Program-made: the position numbers and the translations under genes | Shown here: in pieces, positions 18,756-26,747 of the stretch | How the letters are laid out: each line of letters begins with the position of its first letter | Position numbering within the stretch: the stretch's first letter is position 1 | Source: Lacticaseibacillus kribbianus | Lineage (GTDB): Bacteria > Bacillota > Bacilli > Lactobacillales > Lactobacillaceae | DNA: 64,000 bases | Direction of reading: 5' to 3' | Assembly: GCF_020180945.1 (NCBI RefSeq) | Contig: NZ_JAIPUL010000002.1 | Location: forward strand, 124,001 to 188,000 | The notes under the pieces: model-generated | What the model was told of the DNA's origin: nothing | The model's input: only the letters and a program-made list of their open reading frames with translations | Database searches by the model: none

Positions 18756-18961
18756 ATGTAGGGCGCAGGCGCGGACGCAGTGGTGCTGGAGGCGTAGGCC
18801 CGGGGCGAGCCAGCGTGAAATTGCTGTAAGCCGGCGGGTTTTGCCGGCTTACAGCAAGGGCGGGTCGCAAGACCGGGCTTTGGGCTTGCGGGAGCCCCAC
18901 GCGTTCCGCCGCCCCGGGCCGGAGCCGGAAGGACCGCCGTGTCCGCGCCGGAGCCCGGGCC
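18756..18961 (+). repeat. Palindromic element B upstream of yycJ
   Basis: Arms GGCGCGGAC with GTCCGCGCC; GCCCGGGGCG with CGCCCCGGGC; a perfect 15-base central pair TTGCTGTAAGCCGGC (18821-18835) and GCCGGCTTACAGCAA (18843-18857); CGCAAG with CTTGCG. Between 18481 and 18755 I see nothing recognisable. Confidence 0.85.
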
Positions 18962-18971
18962 AACCCCGCCC

Positions 18972-18999
18972 TGCAAGCTCGCGGTGAGTCTGCTACAAT
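18972..18999 (+). promoter_or_regulatory. yycJ promoter (extended -10)
   Basis: TGCTACAAT gives a TGn-extended -10 (TACAAT at 18994-18999) with a weak TGCAAG -35 sixteen bases upstream. It indicates that yycJ has its own transcription start after the element-filled gap. Confidence 0.6.
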
Positions 19000-19012
19000 G
19001 AGGGGATAGACA

Positions 19013-19045
19013 GGCGGCGGCCGGGAGTCCGGCGGCCGCCTTTTT
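19013..19045 (+). terminator. Leader hairpin with T-tract before yycJ
   Basis: A very GC-rich hairpin (ggcggcggccgg against ccggcggccgcc) followed by TTTTT lies only about 15 bases after the predicted transcription start and 18 bases before the yycJ ATG. It looks like a terminator inside the leader. Confidence 0.6.
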
Positions 19046-19062
19046 GAAAGGAAGCAGGGTTC

Positions 19063-19878
19063 ATGACGGAAGATTTTGGCATGCGGGTGTCGGTGCTCGC
19101 CTCGAGCAGCTCGGGCAACGCGACCTACATTGAGACGCCGCGGCACAAGGTGCTGGTGGACGCCGGGCTGTCGGGCAAAAAGCTCCGGGAGCTGATGGCG
19201 AGCATCGGGCGCGACCTCAAGGACGTGGACAGCCTGTTCATCACGCACGAGCACACCGACCACTGCCGCGGCGTCGGCGTTTTGGCTAGGCGCTACCCGA
19301 ACCTCACCGTCTACGCCAACGAAGGCACGTTCTCGGCGCTGCCGACCAGCCTCGGCAAGCTGCCCAAAGACCAGCTGCAGCTGATGACGCCGGGCACGGT
19401 GATGTCTTTGGACGACCTGGACGTCGAGAGCTTCGCCGTGTCGCACGACGCCGCGCAGCCGCAGTTCTACCAGTTCCAGCACGACGGCAAGCGCTTCGCC
19501 ATTTTGACCGACACGGGCTACGTGTCCGACCGCATCGAGGGCACCATTCGCGACGCCGACGCGTACGTGATGGAGTGCAACCACGACCTCGAGATGCTTA
19601 GGATGGGCCCGTACCCGTGGGCGCTCAAGCAGCGCATCCTGAGCGACGTCGGGCACCTGAGCAACACGGACGGCGCCAACGCGATCATGGACATTCTCGG
19701 CACGCACACCAAGCGCGTCTACCTCGGGCACCTGTCGCCGCACAACAACGTCAAGGCGCTGGCGCACATCACCGTCGCCAACATGCTCAAGGAAGAGGGG
19801 CTGGGTGTCGGTCACGACTTTGACATCTTCGACACCGACCCGGAGATCGCCGACCCGCTGTTCACGGTCGGCGCGTGA
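19063..19878 (+). CDS. yycJ: YycJ (WalJ) metallo-beta-lactamase-fold hydrolase
   Basis: The protein has 271 residues. It has the metallo-hydrolase fold with HEHTDH at about 63-68, the ASSSSGNATYIE start region typical of YycJ, DTGYVSD and a late GHLSPHN histidine motif. The family is a nuclease-like hydrolase of the wal locus whose substrate is not settled. The ATG follows AAGGAAG; an internal methionine at residue 7 is an alternative. Confidence 0.93.
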   Translation: MTEDFGMRVSVLASSSSGNATYIETPRHKVLVDAGLSGKKLRELMASIGRDLKDVDSLFITHEHTDHCRGVGVLARRYPNLTVYANEGTFSALPTSLGKLPKDQLQLMTPGTVMSLDDLDVESFAVSHDAAQPQFYQFQHDGKRFAILTDTGYVSDRIEGTIRDADAYVMECNHDLEMLRMGPYPWALKQRILSDVGHLSNTDGANAIMDILGTHTKRVYLGHLSPHNNVKALAHITVANMLKEEGLGVGHDFDIFDTDPEIADPLFTVGA

Positions 19879-19897
19879 CCGCAGCGGCGGACGGCAA

Positions 19898-19937
19898 AAA
19901 GGGGCCGCAATCCAAAATTCTGGATTGCGGCCCCTTT
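19898..19937. terminator. Bidirectional terminator after yycJ
   Basis: A near-perfect 17-base stem (AAAGGGGCCGCAATCCA and its complement) with A-tract and T-tract on opposite sides, between converging genes. Confidence 0.9.
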
Positions 19938-19948
19938 GGCGTGCGAGG

Positions 19949-20539
19949 CTAGTGCGGCGTGACCGCCGCCAGCTGGTAGCCCCGGGCGATGTTGTCGGCA
20001 CCGAGGAACGCGACCTCGGTGTCGGCCACCAGCTTGTCGTAGCCGTGGTCGTTGATGGCCCGAATCAGCTCGGGCTCGGTGTCGCCGAGCGCAAGCGCCT
20101 TGATGCCCAGCACGTCGTGAACCGGCAGCTTTTGGGGATGGTCGACCAGGTACTTGCCCGCGCGTCCGCCGGACACGCGGACGTAGAAGTCAAACTTCTC
20201 ACCGGTCAGGTGCACGAAGGTGAGGTAGATTGGCTCGGTCTGCGAGAAGCTGTACTCCTGCGCCTTGATCTGGGCCAAAAAAACGTCCACCGCAGTCGGC
20301 GTCAGGGTCGCCCAGGTCCGGCCGTGGCTGGTCAGCGTCACTTGGTTCCCGGCCACGGTCACCGTGATGCCGGTCGACAGCGCGCCGATCACGCGGGTGA
20401 AGCTCCCGCGCGCCGGCAGCGCGGCGTCGCCGTTGATCAGCTGCGTGGCAAACAGTGTCCGCCCGGTCAGCGCGGCCACGCCATCCGGTTGCGCGGTCCG
20501 AATGGCCGGGGCCGTCAGTGCTTCCTTCAACTGTTTCAT
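19949..20539 (-). CDS. Protein of unknown function
   Basis: The protein has 196 residues, soluble, with no signal peptide or membrane segment. I do not recognise the family. The middle (about 60-160) alternates short beta-like hydrophobic stretches, including the GNQVTLTSHGRTWATL stretch. The start MKQLKEAL follows GGAGGAAG; the longer frame to 20617 has no ribosome site. It lies between yycJ and htrA on the opposite strand, so it is not part of the wal transcript. Confidence 0.6.
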   Translation of the reverse strand: MKQLKEALTAPAIRTAQPDGVAALTGRTLFATQLINGDAALPARGSFTRVIGALSTGITVTVAGNQVTLTSHGRTWATLTPTAVDVFLAQIKAQEYSFSQTEPIYLTFVHLTGEKFDFYVRVSGGRAGKYLVDHPQKLPVHDVLGIKALALGDTEPELIRAINDHGYDKLVADTEVAFLGADNIARGYQLAAVTPH

Positions 20540-20816
20540 TTTACTTCCTCCTTGGTCTGAGCGGTTGAAACCGCTCACCAACGCCTCCAGTATGTATTCG
20601 GCCGCGTCTATCTTCAATGAGACCTATGGCCGATTTTACCCGTTCGGACAGATTCCTTGCGCAATCCCGCGGTGTCTGCCACACTGAAGACGTGGTGGTC
20701 ACAGCTGATTCAACCCCGAATCACCGTAAAATCCGGAGTTATTCATAGTTTCGTCATAACCTCTCGGTACCATAGATAATGTATTAAGACATCGCTATCA
20801 AAAAGGAGCGGTTAAA

Positions 20817-22226
20817 ATGGATAACAATAATCAAAACTTCGAGCAGCCAACGCAGGCACCCCAGACCACACGGCGGGCGCCCAAGGGTGGGCTGATGCGC
20901 GTCGCGGTTGTTGCCGCGGTGGCCGCCTTGGTCGGTGGCGGGGTCGGCGGCGGCGTGGCCTACTGGTACGCCAGCAACAACACCTCGTCCGCGAACCTCG
21001 GCGTGGTGAACACGACGGCCAAGTCCGGCACGACCCAGGTCTCCAACGTCTCGGTCAACCAGAGCTCGGCCTCGCAGACGGCTTTTGCCAAGGTTGAAAA
21101 GGCCGTGGTCTCGGTCATCAACCTGCAAAAGGCGCAGCAGACAAGCTCGGGTCTGGATGCCTTCGGTGGCCTGTTCGGCTACGGCTCGGACTCAAGCGAC
21201 GGCACGGACGCCAACTCCGGGGCCAGCCAGTCCACGGACGGCTCGGATTCCAGCTCGGACTCAAGCTCCGATTCCGGCAGCCTTGAGGAGTACAGCGAAG
21301 GCTCCGGTGTGATCTACCAGAAGAAGGACGGCAAGGCCTACATCGTGACCAACAACCACGTGGTCGCCGACTCCGACGCCCTTGAAGTGCTTTTGAGCGA
21401 TGGCACCAAGCTGACGGCCAAGCTGGTCGGCACGGATTCCGAGACCGACCTCGCCGTTTTGTCCATCAACGCCGATAAGGTCACCACGGTGGCAAGCTTC
21501 GGCGACTCCAGCAAGATCGCCGCGGGGCAGACGGTGCTCGCCATCGGCTCCCCGCTGGGCTCCCAGTACGCGACCAGTGTGACCCAGGGCATCATCTCCG
21601 CCACCAGCCGCACGGTCGACGTGACCGATGAGGACACCGGCACGACCACCGGCCAGGCGACGGTCATTCAGACCGATGCCGCCATCAACTCCGGTAACTC
21701 CGGCGGCCCGCTGATCAACCTGTCCGGTCAGGTCATCGGCATCAACTCCATGAAGCTGTCCAGCTCGTCCAGCGACTCGTCCACCGCGACGATTGAGGGC
21801 ATGGGCTTCGCCATTCCAAGCGACGAGGTCGTGTCGATCATCAACCAGCTGGTCGCCAACGGCAAGGTCGTGCGCCCGGCCCTGGGCGTCACGGTCCGCG
21901 ACCTGTCCAGCGTCTCCTCTGAGCAGCAGTCCTCGATCCTGAAGATTCCAAGCTCTGTCACCGGCGGCGTCGTCGTGGCGGGCTTCACCAACACCTCCAT
22001 CGCCAAAAAGGCCGGCATCAAACAGTACGACGTGATCACCGGCATCGGCGACACCAAGGTGACCAGCATTGCCGAGCTGCACACGGCCCTGTACAAGTAT
22101 TCAATCGGTGACACGGTGAAGATCACCTTCTACCACCAGAGCGAAAAGAAGACCGTCAGCCTCAAGCTGTCCCAGACCACCGAGCAGCTGACCGACTCCT
22201 CAAGCGCCAGCAGCTCCAACCAGTAA
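20817..22226 (+). CDS. htrA: HtrA/DegP-type serine protease
   Basis: The protein has 469 residues. One N-terminal membrane segment (about 28-52) is followed by a Ser/Asp-rich linker (about 118-155), a trypsin-like domain with H181 (TNNHVV), D211 (ETDLAVL) and S295 (GNSGGPL), and one PDZ domain (about 365-450). It degrades or refolds misfolded exported proteins at the outer membrane face. It follows the wal genes as in many lactobacilli. AAGGAGCGG precedes the ATG. Confidence 0.96.
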   Translation: MDNNNQNFEQPTQAPQTTRRAPKGGLMRVAVVAAVAALVGGGVGGGVAYWYASNNTSSANLGVVNTTAKSGTTQVSNVSVNQSSASQTAFAKVEKAVVSVINLQKAQQTSSGLDAFGGLFGYGSDSSDGTDANSGASQSTDGSDSSSDSSSDSGSLEEYSEGSGVIYQKKDGKAYIVTNNHVVADSDALEVLLSDGTKLTAKLVGTDSETDLAVLSINADKVTTVASFGDSSKIAAGQTVLAIGSPLGSQYATSVTQGIISATSRTVDVTDEDTGTTTGQATVIQTDAAINSGNSGGPLINLSGQVIGINSMKLSSSSSDSSTATIEGMGFAIPSDEVVSIINQLVANGKVVRPALGVTVRDLSSVSSEQQSSILKIPSSVTGGVVVAGFTNTSIAKKAGIKQYDVITGIGDTKVTSIAELHTALYKYSIGDTVKITFYHQSEKKTVSLKLSQTTEQLTDSSSASSSNQ

Positions 22227-22239
22227 CCCGTAACGTCAG

Positions 22240-22279
22240 CAAGGCCGGCACGCGAATCCGCGTGCCGGCCTTGTTTTTG
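22240..22279 (+). terminator. htrA terminator
   Basis: AAGGCCGGCACGCG / CGCGTGCCGGCCTT stem followed by GTTTTTG, directly after htrA. Confidence 0.9.
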
Positions 22280-22301
22280 TCTGGTGTTCTGGGGCCGCGG
22301 G

Positions 22302-22535
22302 CCGCGGCGCGGGCTCCGGGACCGGGCAGTGCGGCGGTGCGGCCGGTTTCCGCCCGTTGGGCTCCAACCTAGATTTGGCGCCGGAGCCGCGTTGCGGCCA
22401 CCCCGTCGCCAAATCTGCCGGGATCAGCCACGCGAATGCCCCGCCAATCCCGCGGGTCATCCGGGTGGCTAATCCTTTCACTGCCGCACCGCCCGGCCCC
22501 TCCGCCCGCACCGCAGCCCGCTACACAGCGGAGGG
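22302..22535 (+). repeat. Palindromic element C downstream of htrA
   Basis: Outer arms pair over about 20 bases (gggaccgggcagtgcggcgg against ctgccgcaccgcccggcccc) with two A-C mismatches and one G-T pair. Hairpins: AGATTTGGCG (22371-22380) with CGCCAAATCT (22407-22416), and GATCAGCCAC (22422-22431) with GTGGCTAATC (22465-22474). No A element at the site used elsewhere. The rest of the gap to 22755 holds only a GC-rich fragment at about 22695-22745. Confidence 0.85.
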
Positions 22536-22755
22536 GCGGCAGGGAAACAATCGCGTTGCATCGGTCGGTGGCAAACTGGCAACTTGGTTGGCTACGACCT
22601 GCGGATAGATGTCCATCTGTGGACACGCTGCTGGATTTGCCCCCGTGCCGTACAGTGGTGCATCTTATCTCCCCTCTGGCGTTTGACTGCAGTGTAGCCG
22701 GCGGAGACCGGCCGCACAGCTCGCCCCGCTCGCGGCCCGGAGCCTTTTTGCTAAG

Positions 22756-24633
22756 CTACGCCCGGCTCGCTTGCCACGCGGCGAAGGCCGCCGGGACGGT
22801 GGCCATCACGCGGTCGGCCTCGTCGCCGATCCAGCCGCCGGTGGGGTCACTGGGCTCGCCGAAGCGGCGCATTGCGGCGCGCTGGCGCTCGAGGGCGGCC
22901 CAGGTCGCGTCCGCCCGGTCCGGGGCGACGTAGAGGGCGACCAGCGTCTCGGCCAGGGTGGTCGTCGCCGCGTAGCTGATCCAGACCGGGTGGTGGAGTA
23001 GGTTGCCCGCCGCGTGCTGCAGCTGGCGGATGTGGGCGACGTCCGCCTCGTTCGCCAGGGTGATCACCATGTCGGTGAACAGGTCGGCGATCTGCTGGCT
23101 TTGGGTCAGGTCGAAGGTCGCGTGGGCGAAAAGCCACCGCCAGATGTCGAGCATCTCCTCCGGGCTGAAGCGCAGCACGTCGGCCACGGTCAGAATGGAG
23201 TTGAGGTCGGAGAACTCGACGCGCTCCAGCTGGTGCAGCCCGGCCAGCGCGCGCTCGCGCACCGCGGCCCGGTTGATGTGCTGATCGATGACGTCATCGG
23301 CGATGCCCTCACCCTCCAGCAGCTGAATCGCGCGGACCTCCAGATCGGCGGCCAGAAGCGCGGCCCCCCGCGGCGCGGTGGGCACGGTCGCCAGCGCGTC
23401 GGCCAAAGCCGCGGTGACGCCGGCGACGCGGTCGGGGCCGGGGTGGGCGGCCAGCGCGGTGGCCAGCGTGGCACTGGGCATCGGGTACAGGTCGAGGTAG
23501 AAAATCACGGGGTTGAGCAAAAGCGCCTCTGCCAGCGTGCGCGCGGCGTTGAAGCCCAGCTGGGTCAGCCCGTTTTCAAAGCGCGATTGCGTCGCGACGC
23601 TCCACGTGACCGCGGTCTGCTCCAAGGACAGGTGGTAGTACTGGCGGATAGCTTTGATGGTCGGGCCGTTGAACTGCCAGTCCTCGGGCAAAAGCGCCGG
23701 CGCCTTCGCCGCGGCGAGCGTCGGGTCGTGCCAGGGCGTGACGCCGGTCTGTGCGACGGCCCACATGCGGCGCATGTACGCGACCAGCGTTTTGGCGCCG
23801 AGCGTCTGCACCTGCGCAATCAGCTGCGCCACGGCGGCATCCGGCGCGGCGCCGGGGTTGCGCAGGGCGTCGGCTTCGAGCTGCGCGAGCTGGATCAGGG
23901 GTGCCGCATTGACCTCGTACACGACCACCGGGTTGACCGGCCGGTGGTCGAGGCGCAGCTGGTGGTAGCGCAGGGTGGCCGGCAAAAGCGCGTCGACCAG
24001 GGCAAACTCGCGGTGGCTGATCAGGTGGAGCAGCAGGTGGGCGTAGTCGGTGCCGGTGATGACCGAATCGCCGGCGTTGCCTTCATCGAAGCCGTCGGCG
24101 TAGGCGATGAACTGCGCCGTCAGGTTGGCCATCAGCTCGTGGCTGGCGAACTGCAGCCCGGCGGCCAGAGCGAGGCTTTGGACCTCGTATCCCCAGCCGG
24201 GGAAAGGAATCAGCACCTGCTGCAGCCGCGCCTCCTGGGCGTGGCTCAGCCGGCGGTTGGCGTCCAGCGGCCACTGGCCGACCGTCAGCAGCAGCACCAC
24301 CAGGTCGTTGAGCGGCCAGGCGTCCTTGTGCGTGCGGCTGTACGCGGCGGCCTTGGCCCGAAGCTTGGCGGTGTCGCCGGCCAAAAAAGCGTAGTAATCG
24401 GTGATGTCCAGCAGGTCGGTGCGCGTCGTGTCGAACCACATCAGGTCCTGGACGGCCAGCCGCAGGTTCGTCAAGAGGCGCCCGACGGTGGCGACGTTCA
24501 GGTCGTTTTGGCCGCGCTCAAAGCGCGACAGGGCGGCCGGCGAGCAGCCGGTGTTCGCGCTTGCCGCCTCGAGCGACAGGCCGCGCGACTGACGAAACTG
24601 GCGGAAGTAGGCACCGATGGTCTGAGTTTGCAT
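22756..24633 (-). CDS. Tandem-duplicated Rgg-like transcriptional regulator
   Basis: The protein has 625 residues, about twice the usual Rgg length (280-300). The N-terminal XRE helix-turn-helix (about 5-62) contains SPAALSRFERGQNDLNVATV, close to the Rgg signature, followed by a helical repeat domain. A second helix-turn-helix-like segment begins near residue 315 (IRQYYHLSLEQTAVTWSV, then TQSRFENGLTQL), followed by a second helical domain to the end. Rgg proteins act as dimers and often sense short peptides; here both halves seem fused. The ATG at 24631-24633 is favoured because GAAAGGA is well placed for it and too close for the upstream ATG. A divergent membrane-protein gene is a possible target. 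No peptide-pheromone gene was found beside it. Confidence 0.75.
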   Translation of the reverse strand: MQTQTIGAYFRQFRQSRGLSLEAASANTGCSPAALSRFERGQNDLNVATVGRLLTNLRLAVQDLMWFDTTRTDLLDITDYYAFLAGDTAKLRAKAAAYSRTHKDAWPLNDLVVLLLTVGQWPLDANRRLSHAQEARLQQVLIPFPGWGYEVQSLALAAGLQFASHELMANLTAQFIAYADGFDEGNAGDSVITGTDYAHLLLHLISHREFALVDALLPATLRYHQLRLDHRPVNPVVVYEVNAAPLIQLAQLEADALRNPGAAPDAAVAQLIAQVQTLGAKTLVAYMRRMWAVAQTGVTPWHDPTLAAAKAPALLPEDWQFNGPTIKAIRQYYHLSLEQTAVTWSVATQSRFENGLTQLGFNAARTLAEALLLNPVIFYLDLYPMPSATLATALAAHPGPDRVAGVTAALADALATVPTAPRGAALLAADLEVRAIQLLEGEGIADDVIDQHINRAAVRERALAGLHQLERVEFSDLNSILTVADVLRFSPEEMLDIWRWLFAHATFDLTQSQQIADLFTDMVITLANEADVAHIRQLQHAAGNLLHHPVWISYAATTTLAETLVALYVAPDRADATWAALERQRAAMRRFGEPSDPTGGWIGDEADRVMATVPAAFAAWQASRA

Positions 24634-24831
24634 GGTTAACATCCTTTCATGACCCCTGTAATATCGCGCACCGCGGCGTCGGACTCAAGCCCCCCTTTTA
24701 CAGATTCGCAAAACTGGACCAAAAACCGGTCGCGGGCGGCCCGCTGGCGTTGCGGCGAGCCGCGATTGCCGCTAAGATAGCGTTCGTAAAAGGGGGCGAC
24801 GCCGCACGCGCCGCCGGAGAAGGGGACAATC

Positions 24832-25569
24832 ATGACAGACATTGCGTTACCAGCAAAATTCAATCCGTACGCGCTCACCGGTGTGCCGGTGTTCGAGCAG
24901 TGGGACCAGGGCGTGGCGGCCATTAATACTTATAATGACAAGAAGGCCGACATCGAGGCCCGCCGCACGCGCTACAAGTGGCTGCGCATCGGCAGCATCA
25001 TCCTCTTCGTCGCGACGGTCCTCGAGATCGTCGGCCTGCTGTTCATCATTCCCTGGGTGATTTTCAGCAAGAAGCTCCGGGGGCTGGACGACGAGACCAA
25101 TGAGGCGGTCCGCGCGTACAACCACGTCTGGTACGCCCACCTCGACATGGTGGGGCGCGCCGTGGCCAACAAGCTGATGCCGTCGGGCTGGACGTCCTAC
25201 CGCACCGAGCAGCAGACCATCATCTACAACAGCGACCAGTTCACCTACATCGACTTCGCCAACAATGTGGTGGTCGCCTACAACAACTCGGACATCAAGG
25301 AGGTCACGCTTGAGCGCGTCCACACCGGCGCCCACACCAGCGGCACGGCCAACACATACGGCGGTGCGACGGCGCTCGGCGACTCCGGCGTCCTGGTCGG
25401 CGGCGGGTCGACCCAAAGCTCGTCCAACACCACGGACTTCTACGAGTGGCACCTCGACGTGATGACCGGCTACTACGAGTACCCGAAGGTCTCCCTGGTG
25501 GTCGACGACTCGGCCGGCGCCGAGGATTCGCTGCGCAAGGCCTACGCGATCCTGAAGCCCGCCCGCTAA
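24832..25569 (+). CDS. Membrane-associated protein of unknown function
   Basis: The protein has 245 residues. Residues 50-78 form a hydrophobic hairpin or segment; the rest is soluble and predicted mixed alpha/beta, ending with a Ser/Gly/Thr-rich loop (about 165-200) and YYEYPKVSLVVDD. I do not recognise the family with certainty. GGAGAAGGGG precedes the ATG. It is divergent from the tandem Rgg-like gene across about 200 bases and ends in its own terminator. Confidence 0.65.
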   Translation: MTDIALPAKFNPYALTGVPVFEQWDQGVAAINTYNDKKADIEARRTRYKWLRIGSIILFVATVLEIVGLLFIIPWVIFSKKLRGLDDETNEAVRAYNHVWYAHLDMVGRAVANKLMPSGWTSYRTEQQTIIYNSDQFTYIDFANNVVVAYNNSDIKEVTLERVHTGAHTSGTANTYGGATALGDSGVLVGGGSTQSSSNTTDFYEWHLDVMTGYYEYPKVSLVVDDSAGAEDSLRKAYAILKPAR

Positions 25570-25579
25570 CCGCAGCCAA

Positions 25580-25617
25580 AAGGCCCGCGCTCCCCAACCG
25601 GAGCGCGGGCCTTTTTG
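25580..25617 (+). terminator. Rho-independent terminator
   Basis: AGGCCCGCGCTCC / GGAGCGCGGGCCT stem followed by TTTTT. Confidence 0.9.
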
Positions 25618-25735
25618 CGTGGTGGCCAACGCCGGGGCCGCGCACGCGGCGGCAGCACGTGGCCACCGCTGGGCCCGAACATTCTCCTGATGTTGGCCGC
25701 AGTTTGGCCATGATTGTTCGGGTCGGCTTGTCAAC

Positions 25736-26095
25736 TGTGGATAGTAAAAGGGGACAAGTCACTGCCAGCCTGTGGATAAGTCTGTGGATTGTGTTTATAA
25801 CTAGGCTCGCGGGGTGGGGGTAAGTTTATCCCCAAGTTGTGCACAAGCTGGGGATAAGTTTTTTTGAGCGGCCACCGAACGCCTGTACGGGCCGGCGCGA
25901 CAAGCTTTCAATCGCTTGCAGGCGGGATCCGGGTCCGGCGTCCAGTGTGGATAACTCCCGCGGCAAAATAAAGTCCTTGATTTTCCCCGTCACGAAATCT
26001 GGTGTCAAACTGAAAGCTGGTCACAAGTTATTGGGGGTCGCCGCGCCGCCATGTGGATAAATATTGGGGATAGCCTGTGCAGGGATTGTGGAAAG
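25736..26095. other. Cluster of DnaA-box-like sequences
   Basis: Three perfect TGTGGATAA boxes start at 25771, 25946 and 26052. Near matches are at 25736 (TGTGGATAG), 25783 (TGTGGATTG), 25826 (TTATCCCCA), 25849 (TGGGGATAA), 26065 (TGGGGATAG) and 26087 (TGTGGAAAG), plus the palindrome TTGTGCACAA at 25837. All full boxes point the same way. The segment is less GC-rich than its surroundings. No dnaA or dnaN gene is nearby. It fills most of the 620-base gap, which has no gene. Confidence 0.7.
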
Positions 26096-26118
26096 TGCGA
26101 TCGCCGGCGTCGCTTAGG

Positions 26119-26147
26119 TTGACATTTCGGCCGCAAAACCATACGAT
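26119..26147 (+). promoter_or_regulatory. Promoter of the Fe-S-type gene
   Basis: TTGACA (26119-26124), 17 bases, TACGAT (26142-26147), about 43 bases before the ATG. Confidence 0.8.
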
Positions 26148-26189
26148 AGAGATGTAAGTTTTGCACAACCTAAATTGGAGGGACCTGCG

Positions 26190-26594
26190 ATGAAGATCAC
26201 GATTAAACCGGATGCAAAGACGTACCTTGACGATCGGCTGGTCGAAGGCGAGCGGCTGTTCCTAGCGCTTGACGACGGCAGCAGTAAGTTTTCCAAGCTC
26301 GGTGGCTCATGCACCATCGGCACCAAGTACCAGCTGGTGATCGCGACCGCGGCGGATCCCGAGTACAACATTGAGGTGGCTAACGACGCGGGCTACGCGC
26401 TGTACACCGCCGATCCGGAGCTGATGTACCTCGGCGACGGCCTGACGCTGGACTACCAGCTGGGGACCCTGGCGCTGCGCGACAACAGCGGCATCCTCGA
26501 CGGCGCCGTGACCATCGGCCGTGCCGCCCCGCTGAGCACGGAGGAGGTCGCCCGCCGCGCCGAGATGGTGACGCTCTCGGGCAAAATCTGCTAG
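26190..26594 (+). CDS. HesB/IscA-like iron-sulfur biosynthesis family protein
   Basis: The protein has 134 residues. The sequence pattern (ITIKPDAKTYL start, LALDDGSSKFSKLGGSCTIGT, DAGYALYTADPELMYLG) fits the HesB-like Fe-S biosynthesis domain common in lactobacilli. Only two cysteines (one in GGSCTIG, one at the C-terminal KIC) are visible, so classic A-type carrier chemistry is uncertain. GGAGGG precedes the ATG; a methionine five codons earlier overlaps this site and is rejected. Confidence 0.7.
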   Translation: MKITIKPDAKTYLDDRLVEGERLFLALDDGSSKFSKLGGSCTIGTKYQLVIATAADPEYNIEVANDAGYALYTADPELMYLGDGLTLDYQLGTLALRDNSGILDGAVTIGRAAPLSTEEVARRAEMVTLSGKIC

Positions 26595-26601
26595 TCAATG
26601 A

Positions 26602-26628
26602 ACGCCGCGGTGAGCGCGGCGTTTTTAT
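26602..26628 (+). terminator. Rho-independent terminator
   Basis: ACGCCGCG / CGCGGCGT stem followed by TTTTTATTT, between the Fe-S gene and the CIRCE site. Confidence 0.85.
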
Positions 26629-26639
26629 TTCAGAAATTT

Positions 26640-26679
26640 TTAGCACTCGCTTGACACGAGTGCTAAATGGAACTACCAT
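26640..26679 (+). promoter_or_regulatory. CIRCE operator and promoter of the first hsp20
   Basis: TTAGCACTC (26640-26648), nine bases, GAGTGCTAA (26658-26666) is a perfect CIRCE, the HrcA repressor site. The TTGACA -35 box (26651-26656) lies within its nine-base spacer, and TACCAT (26674-26679) is the -10 seventeen bases later. The gene it drives is frameshifted. Confidence 0.95.
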
Positions 26680-26747
26680 TACTTATGTAAACAAAAGGAC
26701 GGCGGTGATGAGTCCCGCCGGCCCCACTAACGAAAGGATGATTGACG

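Noticed and set aside
18757-18987. Short plus-strand proteins inside B and C elements
   Set aside because: The same non-coding elements give different short frames in each copy and orientation; no conserved reading frame exists.
23014-24639. 541-codon plus-strand frame across the Rgg-like gene
   Set aside because: Low-complexity Gly/Arg/Val composition, no ribosome site and no recognisable motif; the minus-strand gene explains the DNA.
25736-26095. Definite chromosomal origin oriC
   Set aside because: No dnaA/dnaN nearby and gene orientation does not switch here, so only a DnaA-box cluster is claimed.
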